In this document: piece by piece, positions 1-7,896 of the stretch | Position numbering within the stretch: position 1 is the stretch's first letter | How the letters are laid out: each line of letters begins with the position of its first letter | From: DASQHY01 sp035602605 | GTDB lineage: Bacteria > Acidobacteriota > Terriglobia > Acidiferrales > UBA7541 | Direction: 5' to 3' | Assembly (NCBI GenBank): GCA_035602605.1 | Contig: DATNLZ010000068.1 | Coordinates: 62,001 to 126,000 of the forward strand | DNA length: 64,000 bases | Position numbers and translations under genes: made by a program | The notes under the pieces: generated by a model | Seen by the model: the letters and a program-made list of their open reading frames with translations, nothing else | What the model was told of the DNA's origin: nothing | Databases searched by the model: none

Positions 1-205
1 CGGCCACCATATCCCAATAGCTGATGGTCATCCGGATGTTGGCATTCTCTTCCGAGCCCGGGGGATATTTCTCGCCAATCTCCTCTGGCGAAACGGGGTG
101 AAAATGATTCAGGAACCACGCACGCGCTTGGCGCAACCGTGATTCGCGCCGTAACTCGTAAAGGCGCAGCATTAAGTTGACTTGTTCGTGCGTTACTTGT
201 CCCAT
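1..205 (-). CDS. Conserved hypothetical protein, N-terminal part (runs off the window)
   Basis: The reading frame starts at ATG 205 (minus) and is open to the left edge, giving about 68 residues beginning MGQVTHEQVNLMLRLYELRR. A strong AGGAGG ribosome binding site lies 5-6 nt upstream. It overlaps the last 13 nt of the MscS-type gene, so the two are almost certainly co-transcribed and translationally coupled. The visible part is charged, without a signal peptide or membrane segment. I do not recognise the family and assign no function. Confidence 0.7.
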   Translation of the reverse strand, partial: MGQVTHEQVNLMLRLYELRRESRLRQARAWFLNHFHPVSPEEIGEKYPPGSEENANIRMTISYWDMVA

Positions 206-1122
206 GGTGTACCTCCTTGTTGTTCACCTCGCTGCGGACCGGCAGAAACTTCTGAACCGTCTTGCCCGCGTACCGGGCCTGTCGCGTATTCAACGCGGTG
301 CAGGGCAGTAAGCGGTATTTTTTGTTCCGCGAGTCTATTTTGGATGCGCCTGCGAAGCTCGCGAGCCACGTCATGCTGTCGCGTCGGGAGTGTGCGAATT
401 TGAATCCGCAGGATACAACCTTCCGGTCTAAACTGCTCAACTCCGAGGACGCGCGGGCCGTCCACCAGCGACGGCGACCACGTGGCATCAGCGCGAAAAT
501 TGGTGGCTTCCTTTTCGAGCAGCGCCAGTGCCTCCGCAACCGCCGCGTCGGGCGCTAGGGCAAAGTCCACATAGATTTGCGACCAGTCGCGGCTCTGGTT
601 CGCGACCTTCCGAATTTCACCATTGCCAATGGTGACCAGCGCTCCTTGATCATCGCGCAGGATTGTGCGGCGTAGCGTGAAATGCTCCACCCGCCCCGCG
701 GTATCGAGAACTTGAATCGTGTCGCCTACAATGAATTGATCCTCAAACACAATTAAAATGCCGCTGATCACGTCGCGCACTAGAGTTTGAGCACCGAAAC
801 CAAGCGCTACGCTCCCTAAGCCCGCTAGTACCGCAAAAGGGGACGTTTCGATTCCAAGCCTGCTCAGCGCATTAAAGAAGACAAAACCAATGATGAAGAC
901 TACCCCGGCGCTGTTGAGCACGCCCACGATGGTTCGCGTCTGTTGCTCGCGCATCTGCGCGACACGCGTACGAGAAAGGGCTGGCTCAACCAGTTTGCGC
1001 GTCGTCATCTTCATCACGCGGATCAAGATGTACGCACCGATGAAAAGGCCCAGGACAACCACTCCGTCGGCCCATGTGAGCTTCGGTCTTTCTGTGATGA
1101 AGATGGCTAGCAAACTGTCCAT
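193..1122 (-). CDS. MscS-family small-conductance mechanosensitive channel
   Basis: The 309-residue protein has the MscS core: three hydrophobic segments (about residues 20-37, 68-87, 93-115) and the pore-lining/beta-domain entry motif FGAQTLVRDVISG near 109-121, followed by the soluble beta domain (FIVGDTIQV) and an alpha/beta C-terminal domain. Such channels release solutes from the cytoplasm when membrane tension rises on hypo-osmotic shock. The last residues overlap the start of the next minus-strand gene. The short C-terminal tail is rich in Gly and Gln and looks disordered. The ATG start gives a normal MscS-family N-terminus. The family is clear; whether it is MscS- or YbdG-like in gating is not decided here. 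Confidence 0.88.
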   Translation of the reverse strand: MDSLLAIFITERPKLTWADGVVVLGLFIGAYILIRVMKMTTRKLVEPALSRTRVAQMREQQTRTIVGVLNSAGVVFIIGFVFFNALSRLGIETSPFAVLAGLGSVALGFGAQTLVRDVISGILIVFEDQFIVGDTIQVLDTAGRVEHFTLRRTILRDDQGALVTIGNGEIRKVANQSRDWSQIYVDFALAPDAAVAEALALLEKEATNFRADATWSPSLVDGPRVLGVEQFRPEGCILRIQIRTLPTRQHDVARELRRRIQNRLAEQKIPLTALHRVEYATGPVRGQDGSEVSAGPQRGEQQGGTPWDK

Positions 1123-1241
1123 AGAATATTTCGGACCAGGATTATATCATTGGGTAGTGGAACCATAGGGATAAGGAGGCAGAGATCCCGTGCCGTTGTT
1201 GTCACGGATTGCACTGTGTCTCCGGTCCGAAAGGTATTTTT

Positions 1242-1613
1242 ATGCAAACAAATCGCCGGGTATTGTTCGCATCGTTATTAGGAATTGGATCTCTTAGTGC
1301 CGCATTGCTCGCTTTTCCACCACGCTTTTCGAGCTCGCAGAAGGTAAGTTCCCCGTCTCCGTTCCCTGGCCAAAGACCCGAGGACGCCAAACAGGAAGGG
1401 CTTCCTGAACATAAGCCTGACCCGCATGCCCTTCTAAAGGAAAACCAGAAAAACATCAAGCGCGATGTCGATCGCCTCGCCGAGCTTGCCGAAGAATTGA
1501 AGCAAGAAGTGGATAAGACCGATTCCGCCGACGTGCTTTCGATCCCGCTACTCAAAAAGGCCGAAGAGATCGAGAAGCTCGCCAAGGCCATCAGAAATCG
1601 AGCCCGCGGCTGA
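1242..1613 (+). CDS. Small secreted/periplasmic coiled protein, function unknown
   Basis: I start the gene at ATG 1242 because GAAAGG stands 7-8 nt upstream; an in-frame GTG lies further 5' without a better site. The 123-residue product has an N-terminal hydrophobic segment (about residues 5-23) typical of a signal peptide, a Pro/Ser-rich linker, then a Lys/Glu-rich helical C-terminus with repeated ENQKNIKRDVDRLAELAEEL-type heptads. Similar short proteins with one hydrophobic leader and one amphipathic helix are frequent in acidobacterial genomes. No catalytic motif is visible. It is convergent with the GHL10 gene. Confidence 0.65.
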   Translation: MQTNRRVLFASLLGIGSLSAALLAFPPRFSSSQKVSSPSPFPGQRPEDAKQEGLPEHKPDPHALLKENQKNIKRDVDRLAELAEELKQEVDKTDSADVLSIPLLKKAEEIEKLAKAIRNRARG

Positions 1614-1637
1614 AAGACGAACAGTCTCGCTCAGGCC

Positions 1638-1657
1638 GCCCTGCTACCTGTCAGGGC
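1638..1657. terminator. Possible shared hairpin between convergent genes
   Basis: A 6-bp inverted repeat GCCCTG/CAGGGC with an 8-nt loop sits between the two convergent stop codons, just touching the end of the GHL10 gene. There is no T-tract, so a terminator role is only a guess. Confidence 0.3.
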
Positions 1658-3285
1658 TGCACCAGCTCGACCCTGGTTACCCTCCCAGCGACAATCTCTA
1701 CATTCACCCTCGGTAGCCACCCATTCGACGACTTTAGCCGGGCGTGATATTTTCCCGGTCGCAAATTAGAAAACCCGAAGAATCCATTTCCATCCGCAAG
1801 CGTCCGTTGCGATTTTCCCCACCATCCCGCGCGCTTTAATTCCACAACCGCGCCGTCCGCAGGCGCGGCTCCCTGACGTGCAAATCCAGCAAGCCAACCC
1901 TTAATGGGATGCTCGATCCAGTCCATCCTAGGGATGCTTGCTGCAACACCAAACGCACCTGGTGAACTCACGTCGCCGACCATGCCCGTGGCCAGGAATG
2001 AAAGTCGATTGGAAGGGGAGTCCGCTGATGTTGAGACTTGTGACGAGGAACCACCAGGGGGACTGACCGGAGCAGCATAGGGAGCAAAATAGGAAAACAG
2101 CGAGATGCCGTCGGGATGATATTTTTGACCTGCCTGTCGGACACGCCCGATCTGCGCAAGAGTACCCTCAGGCGGATTCAAGTACGTCCCTAACCCTACG
2201 GCAAGCTGGCGGCCGTTTTTATTTTGAGCCTCCCACTGGATCCATCCGTCGAACCAGCTTCGCACCAAGGGGTCGCGTTCCCGCGCATAATTCATTGGCA
2301 CGGCGAGATCGAGAATGCCTTCCTCCAACCACCCTCGCCAATCCTGAAAGATTCGCTGCATCGGTGCCGTTTCGTCGAAATCTCTTTTGGAATGTGGAGG
2401 CCTGCCCCAGGCGATCACAGCAGCGCTGACTTTCAGTTTCGGATTGATGCCTTTCGCTTCGATGTAAATGCGCCGCACAAGCTGAGTCACTTGCTGGCGC
2501 CGCCAGACCGTCCACTGTTGATCGTCCGGTTCAGGAAGGGATAAAGAATCCTGCCGGCCAATAAAATGGCGGAAGCGCGCAAGGCTCGTGGGGTTATAGC
2601 CGACCGCAGCTCCGCGCGGCAGTCGAGCTTCGGTTTCGGGGTATCGGATGTAATCAAAGTGGATACCATCCACCGCGTAATGCCGCACAATATTCAGGTA
2701 AATGTCGGCGAGATACGCTGCAGCTGCCGGATGGCCAGGATCCAGAAAATATCCGACCGGAAATTTTGTTTCGCCCTGCGGTGAACGCGTCAGCCAATCC
2801 GCGTCACCACTTTGCTCCAGGCCATGTTGCCGAAACACATGCCGCGAATCGTTGGGCGGCGTAGGATCTCGCCACACCGGCATTGCATTAATCCACGCGT
2901 GCACTTCCAGACCTACGCGATGCGCGGCTGTAATGATGTACTCCAGGGCATCGAAATGCGGATCGTAGGCGGGGTCTTCGCGCGGCGGTTCAGAGGATTG
3001 CAAGTACAGGGCATCGCCTCGCCCGCGAACTTGCACAAGCAAAGTGTTGACGTTGCACCGTTGCGCAGCGGCGACCAGTTGATCGGCCTCATCGGCGGTG
3101 CGAATGCCGGCGTGAAATTCATCCACCCATAAGCCACGTATTTCTGACTCTGGCGAGCCTATGGCCGCTGAAGCTGCTGACGCAGGATTAGCAAGATGCC
3201 GAGCTGCACATCCCGCAGACAGGGTCAGAACAATGCATAACTGCCCAACCAAAAAACATTTCGAGAAATCGTCTACGAGTCCCAC
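1651..3285 (-). CDS. GHL10 (glycosyl hydrolase-like 10, YngK-type) lipoprotein
   Basis: The 544-residue protein starts with a hydrophobic leader ending in LSAGC, a lipobox, so it is probably a lipid-anchored envelope protein. From about residue 48 it carries the GHL10 barrel: IRGLWVDEF, NTLLVQVRGRGDALY, GLEVHAWINAMP and GIHFDYIRYP (strand ends that carry the acidic residues), and LDLAVPMNYARE. The last ~80 residues (ADGAVVELKRAGWW...GFFGFSNLRPG) look like a carboxypeptidase-regulatory/Ig-like module, often a substrate- or wall-binding add-on. GHL10 proteins are thought to act on cell-wall or exopolysaccharide; the precise substrate is unknown. The 448 bp upstream contain no convincing gene. 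Confidence 0.85.
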   Translation of the reverse strand: MGLVDDFSKCFLVGQLCIVLTLSAGCAARHLANPASAASAAIGSPESEIRGLWVDEFHAGIRTADEADQLVAAAQRCNVNTLLVQVRGRGDALYLQSSEPPREDPAYDPHFDALEYIITAAHRVGLEVHAWINAMPVWRDPTPPNDSRHVFRQHGLEQSGDADWLTRSPQGETKFPVGYFLDPGHPAAAAYLADIYLNIVRHYAVDGIHFDYIRYPETEARLPRGAAVGYNPTSLARFRHFIGRQDSLSLPEPDDQQWTVWRRQQVTQLVRRIYIEAKGINPKLKVSAAVIAWGRPPHSKRDFDETAPMQRIFQDWRGWLEEGILDLAVPMNYARERDPLVRSWFDGWIQWEAQNKNGRQLAVGLGTYLNPPEGTLAQIGRVRQAGQKYHPDGISLFSYFAPYAAPVSPPGGSSSQVSTSADSPSNRLSFLATGMVGDVSSPGAFGVAASIPRMDWIEHPIKGWLAGFARQGAAPADGAVVELKRAGWWGKSQRTLADGNGFFGFSNLRPGKYHARLKSSNGWLPRVNVEIVAGRVTRVELVQP

Positions 3286-3733
3286 GTGCTTTCCACGATA
3301 CTCATTCTTGGGTTCGGCCCAACGGTCGCAGCTGCACCTTATTTGAATGATGATAGGGCCGCGAAATCAGTGACGAAGCCACTGCATCTTAACATTAAGA
3401 ATTGTAGAAGACAGTCTTCTCGTTATTTTGATTTTTTGTGAATTGAGGACCTTGATTTCCCGACGTTTGATCCTGTTGGGGTCCGATCAGCGGTCAGCGC
3501 CGTCTACGAGTGACCATGCAAATTAGGGATAGTCTGCGTCCGTCTTCCTAGGCCCACAAGGCTCGCCTCCGCATTTGTCATTCGACCCGAGGACCTTTTC
3601 GCGCACGATGCGCCTTCTTGCCGTCCGCCTTTCAGATACATAGTGGATTGACCGTACGTGTACCTCGGAATTGCGCCCACGCAACCTGCTGTTCCATAAA
3701 TGGAGCATCGCTGTAGCAGAGGGTTCGTGAATC
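3286..3733. other. Intergenic region without a supported gene
   Basis: This stretch upstream of the GHL10 gene is AT-richer than its surroundings. Short open frames on the minus strand (around 3523-3744) lack ribosome binding sites and family resemblance. It probably holds the GHL10 promoter and decayed DNA leading into the integrase scar; I see no RNA gene. Confidence 0.4.
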
Positions 3734-3940
3734 TTGATCTGCATGAATCGAAGGTGCCGTCATGTATTTGACCGAAGTGAACAGGGCGAAGACACCCCGT
3801 CTCGAGATTGTCCGAAATGTGGCCACCTACTCTCCAACTTCTGCCCGTTCTGCGGTCAATTTCTAGCCGTTGTTTGGAAGGGAGCGGCTCTTCTTCACTG
3901 TCTCAGTTGCGGTCGAGAGCTGAAGCCAGAAGCTGCTTGA
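3734..3940 (+). CDS. Small zinc-ribbon protein
   Basis: The 68-residue frame contains four cysteine pairs or near-pairs: CMNRRC, CPKCG, CPFCG and CLSCG, i.e. the knuckle pattern of one or two zinc ribbons. AGAGGG lies about 10 nt before a TTG start; an ATG three codons later (3743) is an alternative. No other domain is present. It may bind zinc and mediate protein or nucleic-acid contacts. It sits at the border of the decayed tRNA-Arg region, so it could be part of a former element. Coding status rests on the cysteine pattern only. Confidence 0.45.
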   Translation: MICMNRRCRHVFDRSEQGEDTPSRDCPKCGHLLSNFCPFCGQFLAVVWKGAALLHCLSCGRELKPEAA

Positions 3941-4081
3941 AGTTGTTCAGGGCGCTTTCGGGGTTCGCAATGCTCGACGTGATAATTTCCGTCGGCTATA
4001 AAACTTCAGGAGCGCTCCCTACTCGGGGTAGTAAATATACTCAATCAGGTGGTCACTTCAACCTTGAGCGCCCTTCCTCTT

Positions 4082-4344
4082 TCAATCCGCTGTATAGCCC
4101 AGGCTTTTAAAAATGCTAAATTATGGGATGAACTAGGAGTAAACTGGTCAGGATTTCATGGTTTTAGAAGAGGGTTGGTGTCGAGCTTATTTCGTTGGGA
4201 GTCAACCCGAAGGTGATCGCCGCGATTCTTCGTCACTCGGATCTCGGAACGACGCTACAATATTATGCTTCGACTCCAGATAGCGAGTCTCGGGCAGCGA
4301 TGGAAAAATTCGAACAGAAGATCAGGTATGCCGTCGAAACGTAA
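4082..4344 (+). pseudogene. Tyrosine recombinase (phage-type integrase), C-terminal remnant with frameshift
   Basis: Frame 4082-4195 reads ...NAKLWDELGVNWSGFHGFRRGLVSSLFR, and after a one-base shift at about 4193-4195 the next frame reads LGVNPKVIAAILRHSDLGTTLQYYAS, ending at TAA 4342-4344. This is the C-terminal catalytic block of a tyrosine recombinase: HGFRRG supplies the His and Arg, LRHSD the second conserved His, and TLQYY the nucleophile Tyr. The rest of the gene (N-terminal arm- and core-binding domains) is missing. The fragment ends 108 bp before tRNA-Arg, a typical integration neighbourhood. It is non-functional as written. Confidence 0.75.
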
Positions 4345-4451
4345 CGATCGATCGTCGGGAAGTATGATAAATCGACGTGCCGTCACTGTCAGAAGTATTC
4401 CAAAGCGGTAGCCGCTATTCCGAGTGTGTTAACTTACTGATTATCAACGAC

Positions 4452-4528
4452 GCGCCTGTAGCTCAGCTGGATAGAGCGTTGGTCTCCGGAACCAAAGGTC
4501 GGAGGTTCAAATCCTCTCAGGCGCGCCA
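4452..4528 (+). tRNA. tRNA-Arg(CCG)
   Basis: A full cloverleaf is visible: acceptor GCGCCTG/CAGGCGC with discriminator G and encoded CCA (4526-4528), D-arm with GCTCAGCTGGATAGAGC, anticodon stem TTGGT/ACCAA with loop CTCCGGA (anticodon CCG, reading CGG), and T-arm GAGGTTCAAATCCTC. It is flanked by a decayed integrase on the left and an IS481-type remnant immediately to the right. Confidence 0.96.
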
Positions 4529-4540
4529 TCCCTCCGAATG

Positions 4541-4927
4541 TCCAGTCCGGGGACATAGGTAACAGAATGCACCGGCTACATAGGTAACAACCTCGGGTCG
4601 AACGGGTTGTCGAGCGGTTCGAGCACTCGAGTCTCGAGAGCGAGGTACCCCAGATCATAATCCATAAAGCTAACCAGCCAGATATCATCGTGAACTTCTT
4701 TGATGCCGACAGCCGGGCCGGCAAAGACTGTGCTGAAGTAACTTTTTTTGTGCTCCGAACAGATGCGTCCGCAATTGGTGACGACAATTATTGTCGTGAA
4801 AGAGATAATCGATATCGGGCAGTCCCTTATAGGTGCGTGTAGAGGGCTACCTCGGCGGGTATTTCATGTCCAGAGCTTCGTGAGGGAGTTCGTTATTGAA
4901 GATTTCAATGTACTCATCGAAACGTAA
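4541..4927 (-). mobile_element. IS481-family insertion sequence remnant (3' end of transposase and terminal region)
   Basis: On the minus strand, broken frames read FDEYIEIFNNELPHEALDMKYPP, then STRTYKGLPDIDY, then GIKEVHDDIWLVSFMDYDLGY and EPLDNPFDP. These are the C-terminal part of the DDE integrase core and tail of IS481-type transposases, with at least two frame breaks and a stop. Beyond the coding remnant two copies of ACATAGGTAACA (4553-4564 and 4578-4589) mark what looks like the IS terminal region. The 5' two thirds of the transposase are absent. The end lies about 13 bp from the 3' end of tRNA-Arg. Confidence 0.7.
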
Positions 4928-5064
4928 GCATAGGGCTAACACTTGCAGTTACAGTTGTCCACTTTTCAAATTCTGGCGATTCATGATGGCTGTTTGGATA
5001 CCGCTCAGTCTAGTAAAACTCGACTCAAGTGCGCGTCAGCCTATACTTTAGCGATTCAAATCAT

Positions 5065-5826
5065 ATGTGGACCATCCTTTTCGGGCCGTTCCTCGCCTTT
5101 TTGCCAAGGCCTTGGCGTGAGTCGCTGCCATTCGCGCGTTGCGTACAATGGGGATGGGCCGCAGTTCTGAGCGGGTCCGCTGAGTTCGTGGGCGCGATCG
5201 TTGCGCTCTCGTATTGGTATATGTACACCATGTCGGCGTGGGTGAACCGAGGCGTAGATTCAGCGTTGCGTGGCAAGATGGGGCCTGGCATAACTACTCA
5301 TCAGATTGCAGGTGTTGCACTTTCCGTGTGGGCCACGCACCCGCTGACTTGGCTCTTCGGGTATTTCATTTTTGAGGGGGCCGTGCGTCTGTGCGGGGCG
5401 GCATTCTCGGACAGCATTCTGGGGACTCTTCCACTTTTCCTGCTCGACAAGATCCTCTTCGGTGCTTTTCGGCGTCGTCGCCCAGACGATTTCGACTCCA
5501 CAGGCAATTTCTCCGGCAACGTCTCCTCTTTTTTTGGCGCCATCCGCGAGCGGATGCTGGTCGCCAACCTGCGCCAAGTTCACGACGAACTGTTCTTTAG
5601 AACAAACGGGTCGGAGCAGATTCTGGAGATTCGCGCGTGCCGCCGAAAACAGGACTGGAATCCCCCGCGAGTGGTGCGCGTTGACGATCGCTATTACCGC
5701 CTGTTGAATTCTTCGCGCGGGAGTGGCCGCCGCCCCTTCCGATACACGCTTCGCCGGTTGGCTGCAGGCGTACCCGGACGCACTGTCCTGCTCTACTCGC
5801 CCGCCGACGCCCTGATCAGAAAGTGA
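5065..5826 (+). CDS. Hypothetical membrane protein
   Basis: The 253-residue protein (from ATG 5065; an in-frame start 12 codons upstream is possible) has hydrophobic segments at about residues 3-14, 34-55, 80-103 and 114-129, and a basic C-terminal soluble half of about 120 residues. It contains a run FLLDKILFGAFRRRRPDD at the membrane-cytoplasm boundary. I do not recognise a named family. No clear Shine-Dalgarno is present. It is convergent with the ABC exporter pair and separated from it by about 250 bp in which I see nothing. Confidence 0.6.
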   Translation: MWTILFGPFLAFLPRPWRESLPFARCVQWGWAAVLSGSAEFVGAIVALSYWYMYTMSAWVNRGVDSALRGKMGPGITTHQIAGVALSVWATHPLTWLFGYFIFEGAVRLCGAAFSDSILGTLPLFLLDKILFGAFRRRRPDDFDSTGNFSGNVSSFFGAIRERMLVANLRQVHDELFFRTNGSEQILEIRACRRKQDWNPPRVVRVDDRYYRLLNSSRGSGRRPFRYTLRRLAAGVPGRTVLLYSPADALIRK

Positions 5827-6078
5827 CGCCACTCAATACAACCGAAGTCGAACTCTCTCTTGTACTTCTTCGCTTGGCCAACGACGTGGCTGCGACTGCG
5901 AAGTCCTGTACAAGGTCGCGGAAGCGAGCAGGCTCAAAAGCGGATACTGGAAACTCCAGCATACGAAACTGCGCCACAGTGATTCTCAAGCGAGCCAGCT
6001 ACGAAAGTGTTTAAGAAAGTTCTAAGATCCTCTGGGGCACGCCACTTTCTTACTGAATCGATACCAACGGCTAGGTGG

Positions 6079-7896
6079 TCAGCGGTACGCGGCGGCCTGG
6101 ATGCTGTACAGCTCCGAGTACTGACCGTTCTTAACCATCAGCTCATCGTGCGTGCCAACCTCCACGAGTCGGGCCCCATCGAGCACGACGATGAGATCGG
6201 CCATGCGGACCGTCGAGAAACGGTGGGAGACTAGGACCATGATGCGACCCCTGTCGCCCTCGCCGGTGCCACGCGCCGCTGCGGCGTAGCGCTCGAACAG
6301 CGCGTATTCAGTCTCCGCGTCCAGCGCGGCGGTCGGTTCGTCGAGGACCAGCAGCAGCGGCTGATCGCGCATGAAGCCACGCGCCAGCGCGAGCTTCTGC
6401 CACTGTCCGAACGATAGCTCGACGCCGTACGGCCACGTCGGACCGAGTTGCGTGTCGAGGCCTGACGTCAGACGGGCGACGACGTCGCCGGCTCCGGCGC
6501 GGTCGACAGCGGCGACCACGGCGGGCTCGTCGTCCAGTCGGGGGACGTCGCCCAAGCCAACCGTGTACCTCGCGCGAAATTCGAAGCGGAAAAAATCCTG
6601 GAACGCGCCCGCGAGACGCGCCCGCCACTCGCCGGCCGGCACGCGCGCCAGCGGTGTGTCGTCCACGAGAATCGAACCAGATGACGGCTCGTACATCTTC
6701 GCGAGCAGCTTGACCAGCGTCGTCTTGCCGGCGCCGTTCTCGCCGACGATCGCGACGACCGCGCCCGCGGGCAGTGTCACCGACACATCGTCCAGCACAA
6801 CGCGTGAAGTGCCGGGGTATGCGAACGACACGTGGTCGAGTCGGATGCCGCGGTGCAACACGGTGGGGACCGGCAGATCGGCCGACGCCGCGACGGAGGC
6901 GACGTAGTCCTCAAGCCACGCGAGCCGCCGCGAGCCATCCATCCAGAATCCGCGCAGGAATCCAATCTCGCCGACGGTGGCGCCGATGTACGCCGACAGC
7001 CGTGCACCTGCGGCGAGCACCAGCAGCACGTTGCTGGCCGGCGCGCCGAGGCCAGACGACACAAACACGACCGCGCCAACATACGCGAAGCCGAATATCG
7101 CCCAGGCCAGCGCGTGCCACAACGCCGAGCCCCACCGAGCGGTCGCCACCGGTCCATACCAGCGCTCCCACGCCGCTCGACGCTCTGTAATGAGGCGCTC
7201 TCCGATGCCGGTAACTCGCACTTCCTTCCCGGGCGGTGCGGTCGTGGCAATGGTGAACAGGTGACGCGCCAGCCGATTGGTTTGTGCCCCACGCTCCTGC
7301 GCGGCTCTCTCGACCTCGGGCCGCCACGTCGACGTCAACACGGTCGGGACCGCGAACACCACGAGCAGGATGAGCGCGGGGTGAATCGACGCCAGCAGCG
7401 CCATCGTCACGCCCAGCCGCAGGATCCATCCGAGCGTGGAAAACAGCGACATGTACATGTGGTCGAGCACGAACACCTGATTGCGGAGCATCGACAGCCG
7501 ATCGAGATACTCCGGGCGTTCCTGATGCGCGACGGTCGCGACTGATGCCTGCAGTCGCGCGACGTGCGACTCGAGCGCGATCGTCACCTTGTCGCGGAAG
7601 CGGCGCTGCACGCGCGTGCTGACCGTACGGAGGAACCACGTCGCGGCAGTCGACACGCCGAGGCCAATCGCCGCGCCTTGCACCATGCTGGGTCTGTGCT
7701 CGAGGACGCCCTTGCCGAGCAGCATCAGCCACAAGGCGAGGAGTGCATCGGGCAGCGCGGCGAGCTGCGACAACCCGAACGCCGCGACCATCAAGCGCGG
7801 CTCGTGGCGATACCCCAGCTTGCACAACCGCCACATCGACGACAGCGCGGGAGGCAGCGGCTCGATCGCGCGATCTCGATCAGGAAAGGACGTCAT
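6079..7896 (-). CDS. ABC exporter half-transporter (permease-ATPase), second of a pair
   Basis: A 605-residue type I exporter subunit: membrane domain about residues 25-320, nucleotide-binding domain about 350-590. Walker A is GENGAGKTT (385-393), the signature is LSFGQWQ (unusual Phe for the usual Gly), Walker B with catalytic Glu is LVLDEPTAALD, and a switch His follows in VLVSHRFSTV. Its ATG overlaps the end of the upstream half-transporter by 17 nt, so both subunits are made together and probably form a heterodimer. The QWQ after the signature is common in peptide and lantibiotic exporters, but no substrate peptide gene is seen. The locus is GC-richer than its surroundings. Confidence 0.9.
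   Translation of the reverse strand: MTSFPDRDRAIEPLPPALSSMWRLCKLGYRHEPRLMVAAFGLSQLAALPDALLALWLMLLGKGVLEHRPSMVQGAAIGLGVSTAATWFLRTVSTRVQRRFRDKVTIALESHVARLQASVATVAHQERPEYLDRLSMLRNQVFVLDHMYMSLFSTLGWILRLGVTMALLASIHPALILLVVFAVPTVLTSTWRPEVERAAQERGAQTNRLARHLFTIATTAPPGKEVRVTGIGERLITERRAAWERWYGPVATARWGSALWHALAWAIFGFAYVGAVVFVSSGLGAPASNVLLVLAAGARLSAYIGATVGEIGFLRGFWMDGSRRLAWLEDYVASVAASADLPVPTVLHRGIRLDHVSFAYPGTSRVVLDDVSVTLPAGAVVAIVGENGAGKTTLVKLLAKMYEPSSGSILVDDTPLARVPAGEWRARLAGAFQDFFRFEFRARYTVGLGDVPRLDDEPAVVAAVDRAGAGDVVARLTSGLDTQLGPTWPYGVELSFGQWQKLALARGFMRDQPLLLVLDEPTAALDAETEYALFERYAAAARGTGEGDRGRIMVLVSHRFSTVRMADLIVVLDGARLVEVGTHDELMVKNGQYSELYSIQAAAYR

Noticed and set aside
4434..4787. A 117-codon minus-strand open frame covering tRNA-Arg
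   Set aside because: It runs antisense through the tRNA and out of frame with the IS481 coding remnant; no ribosome site.
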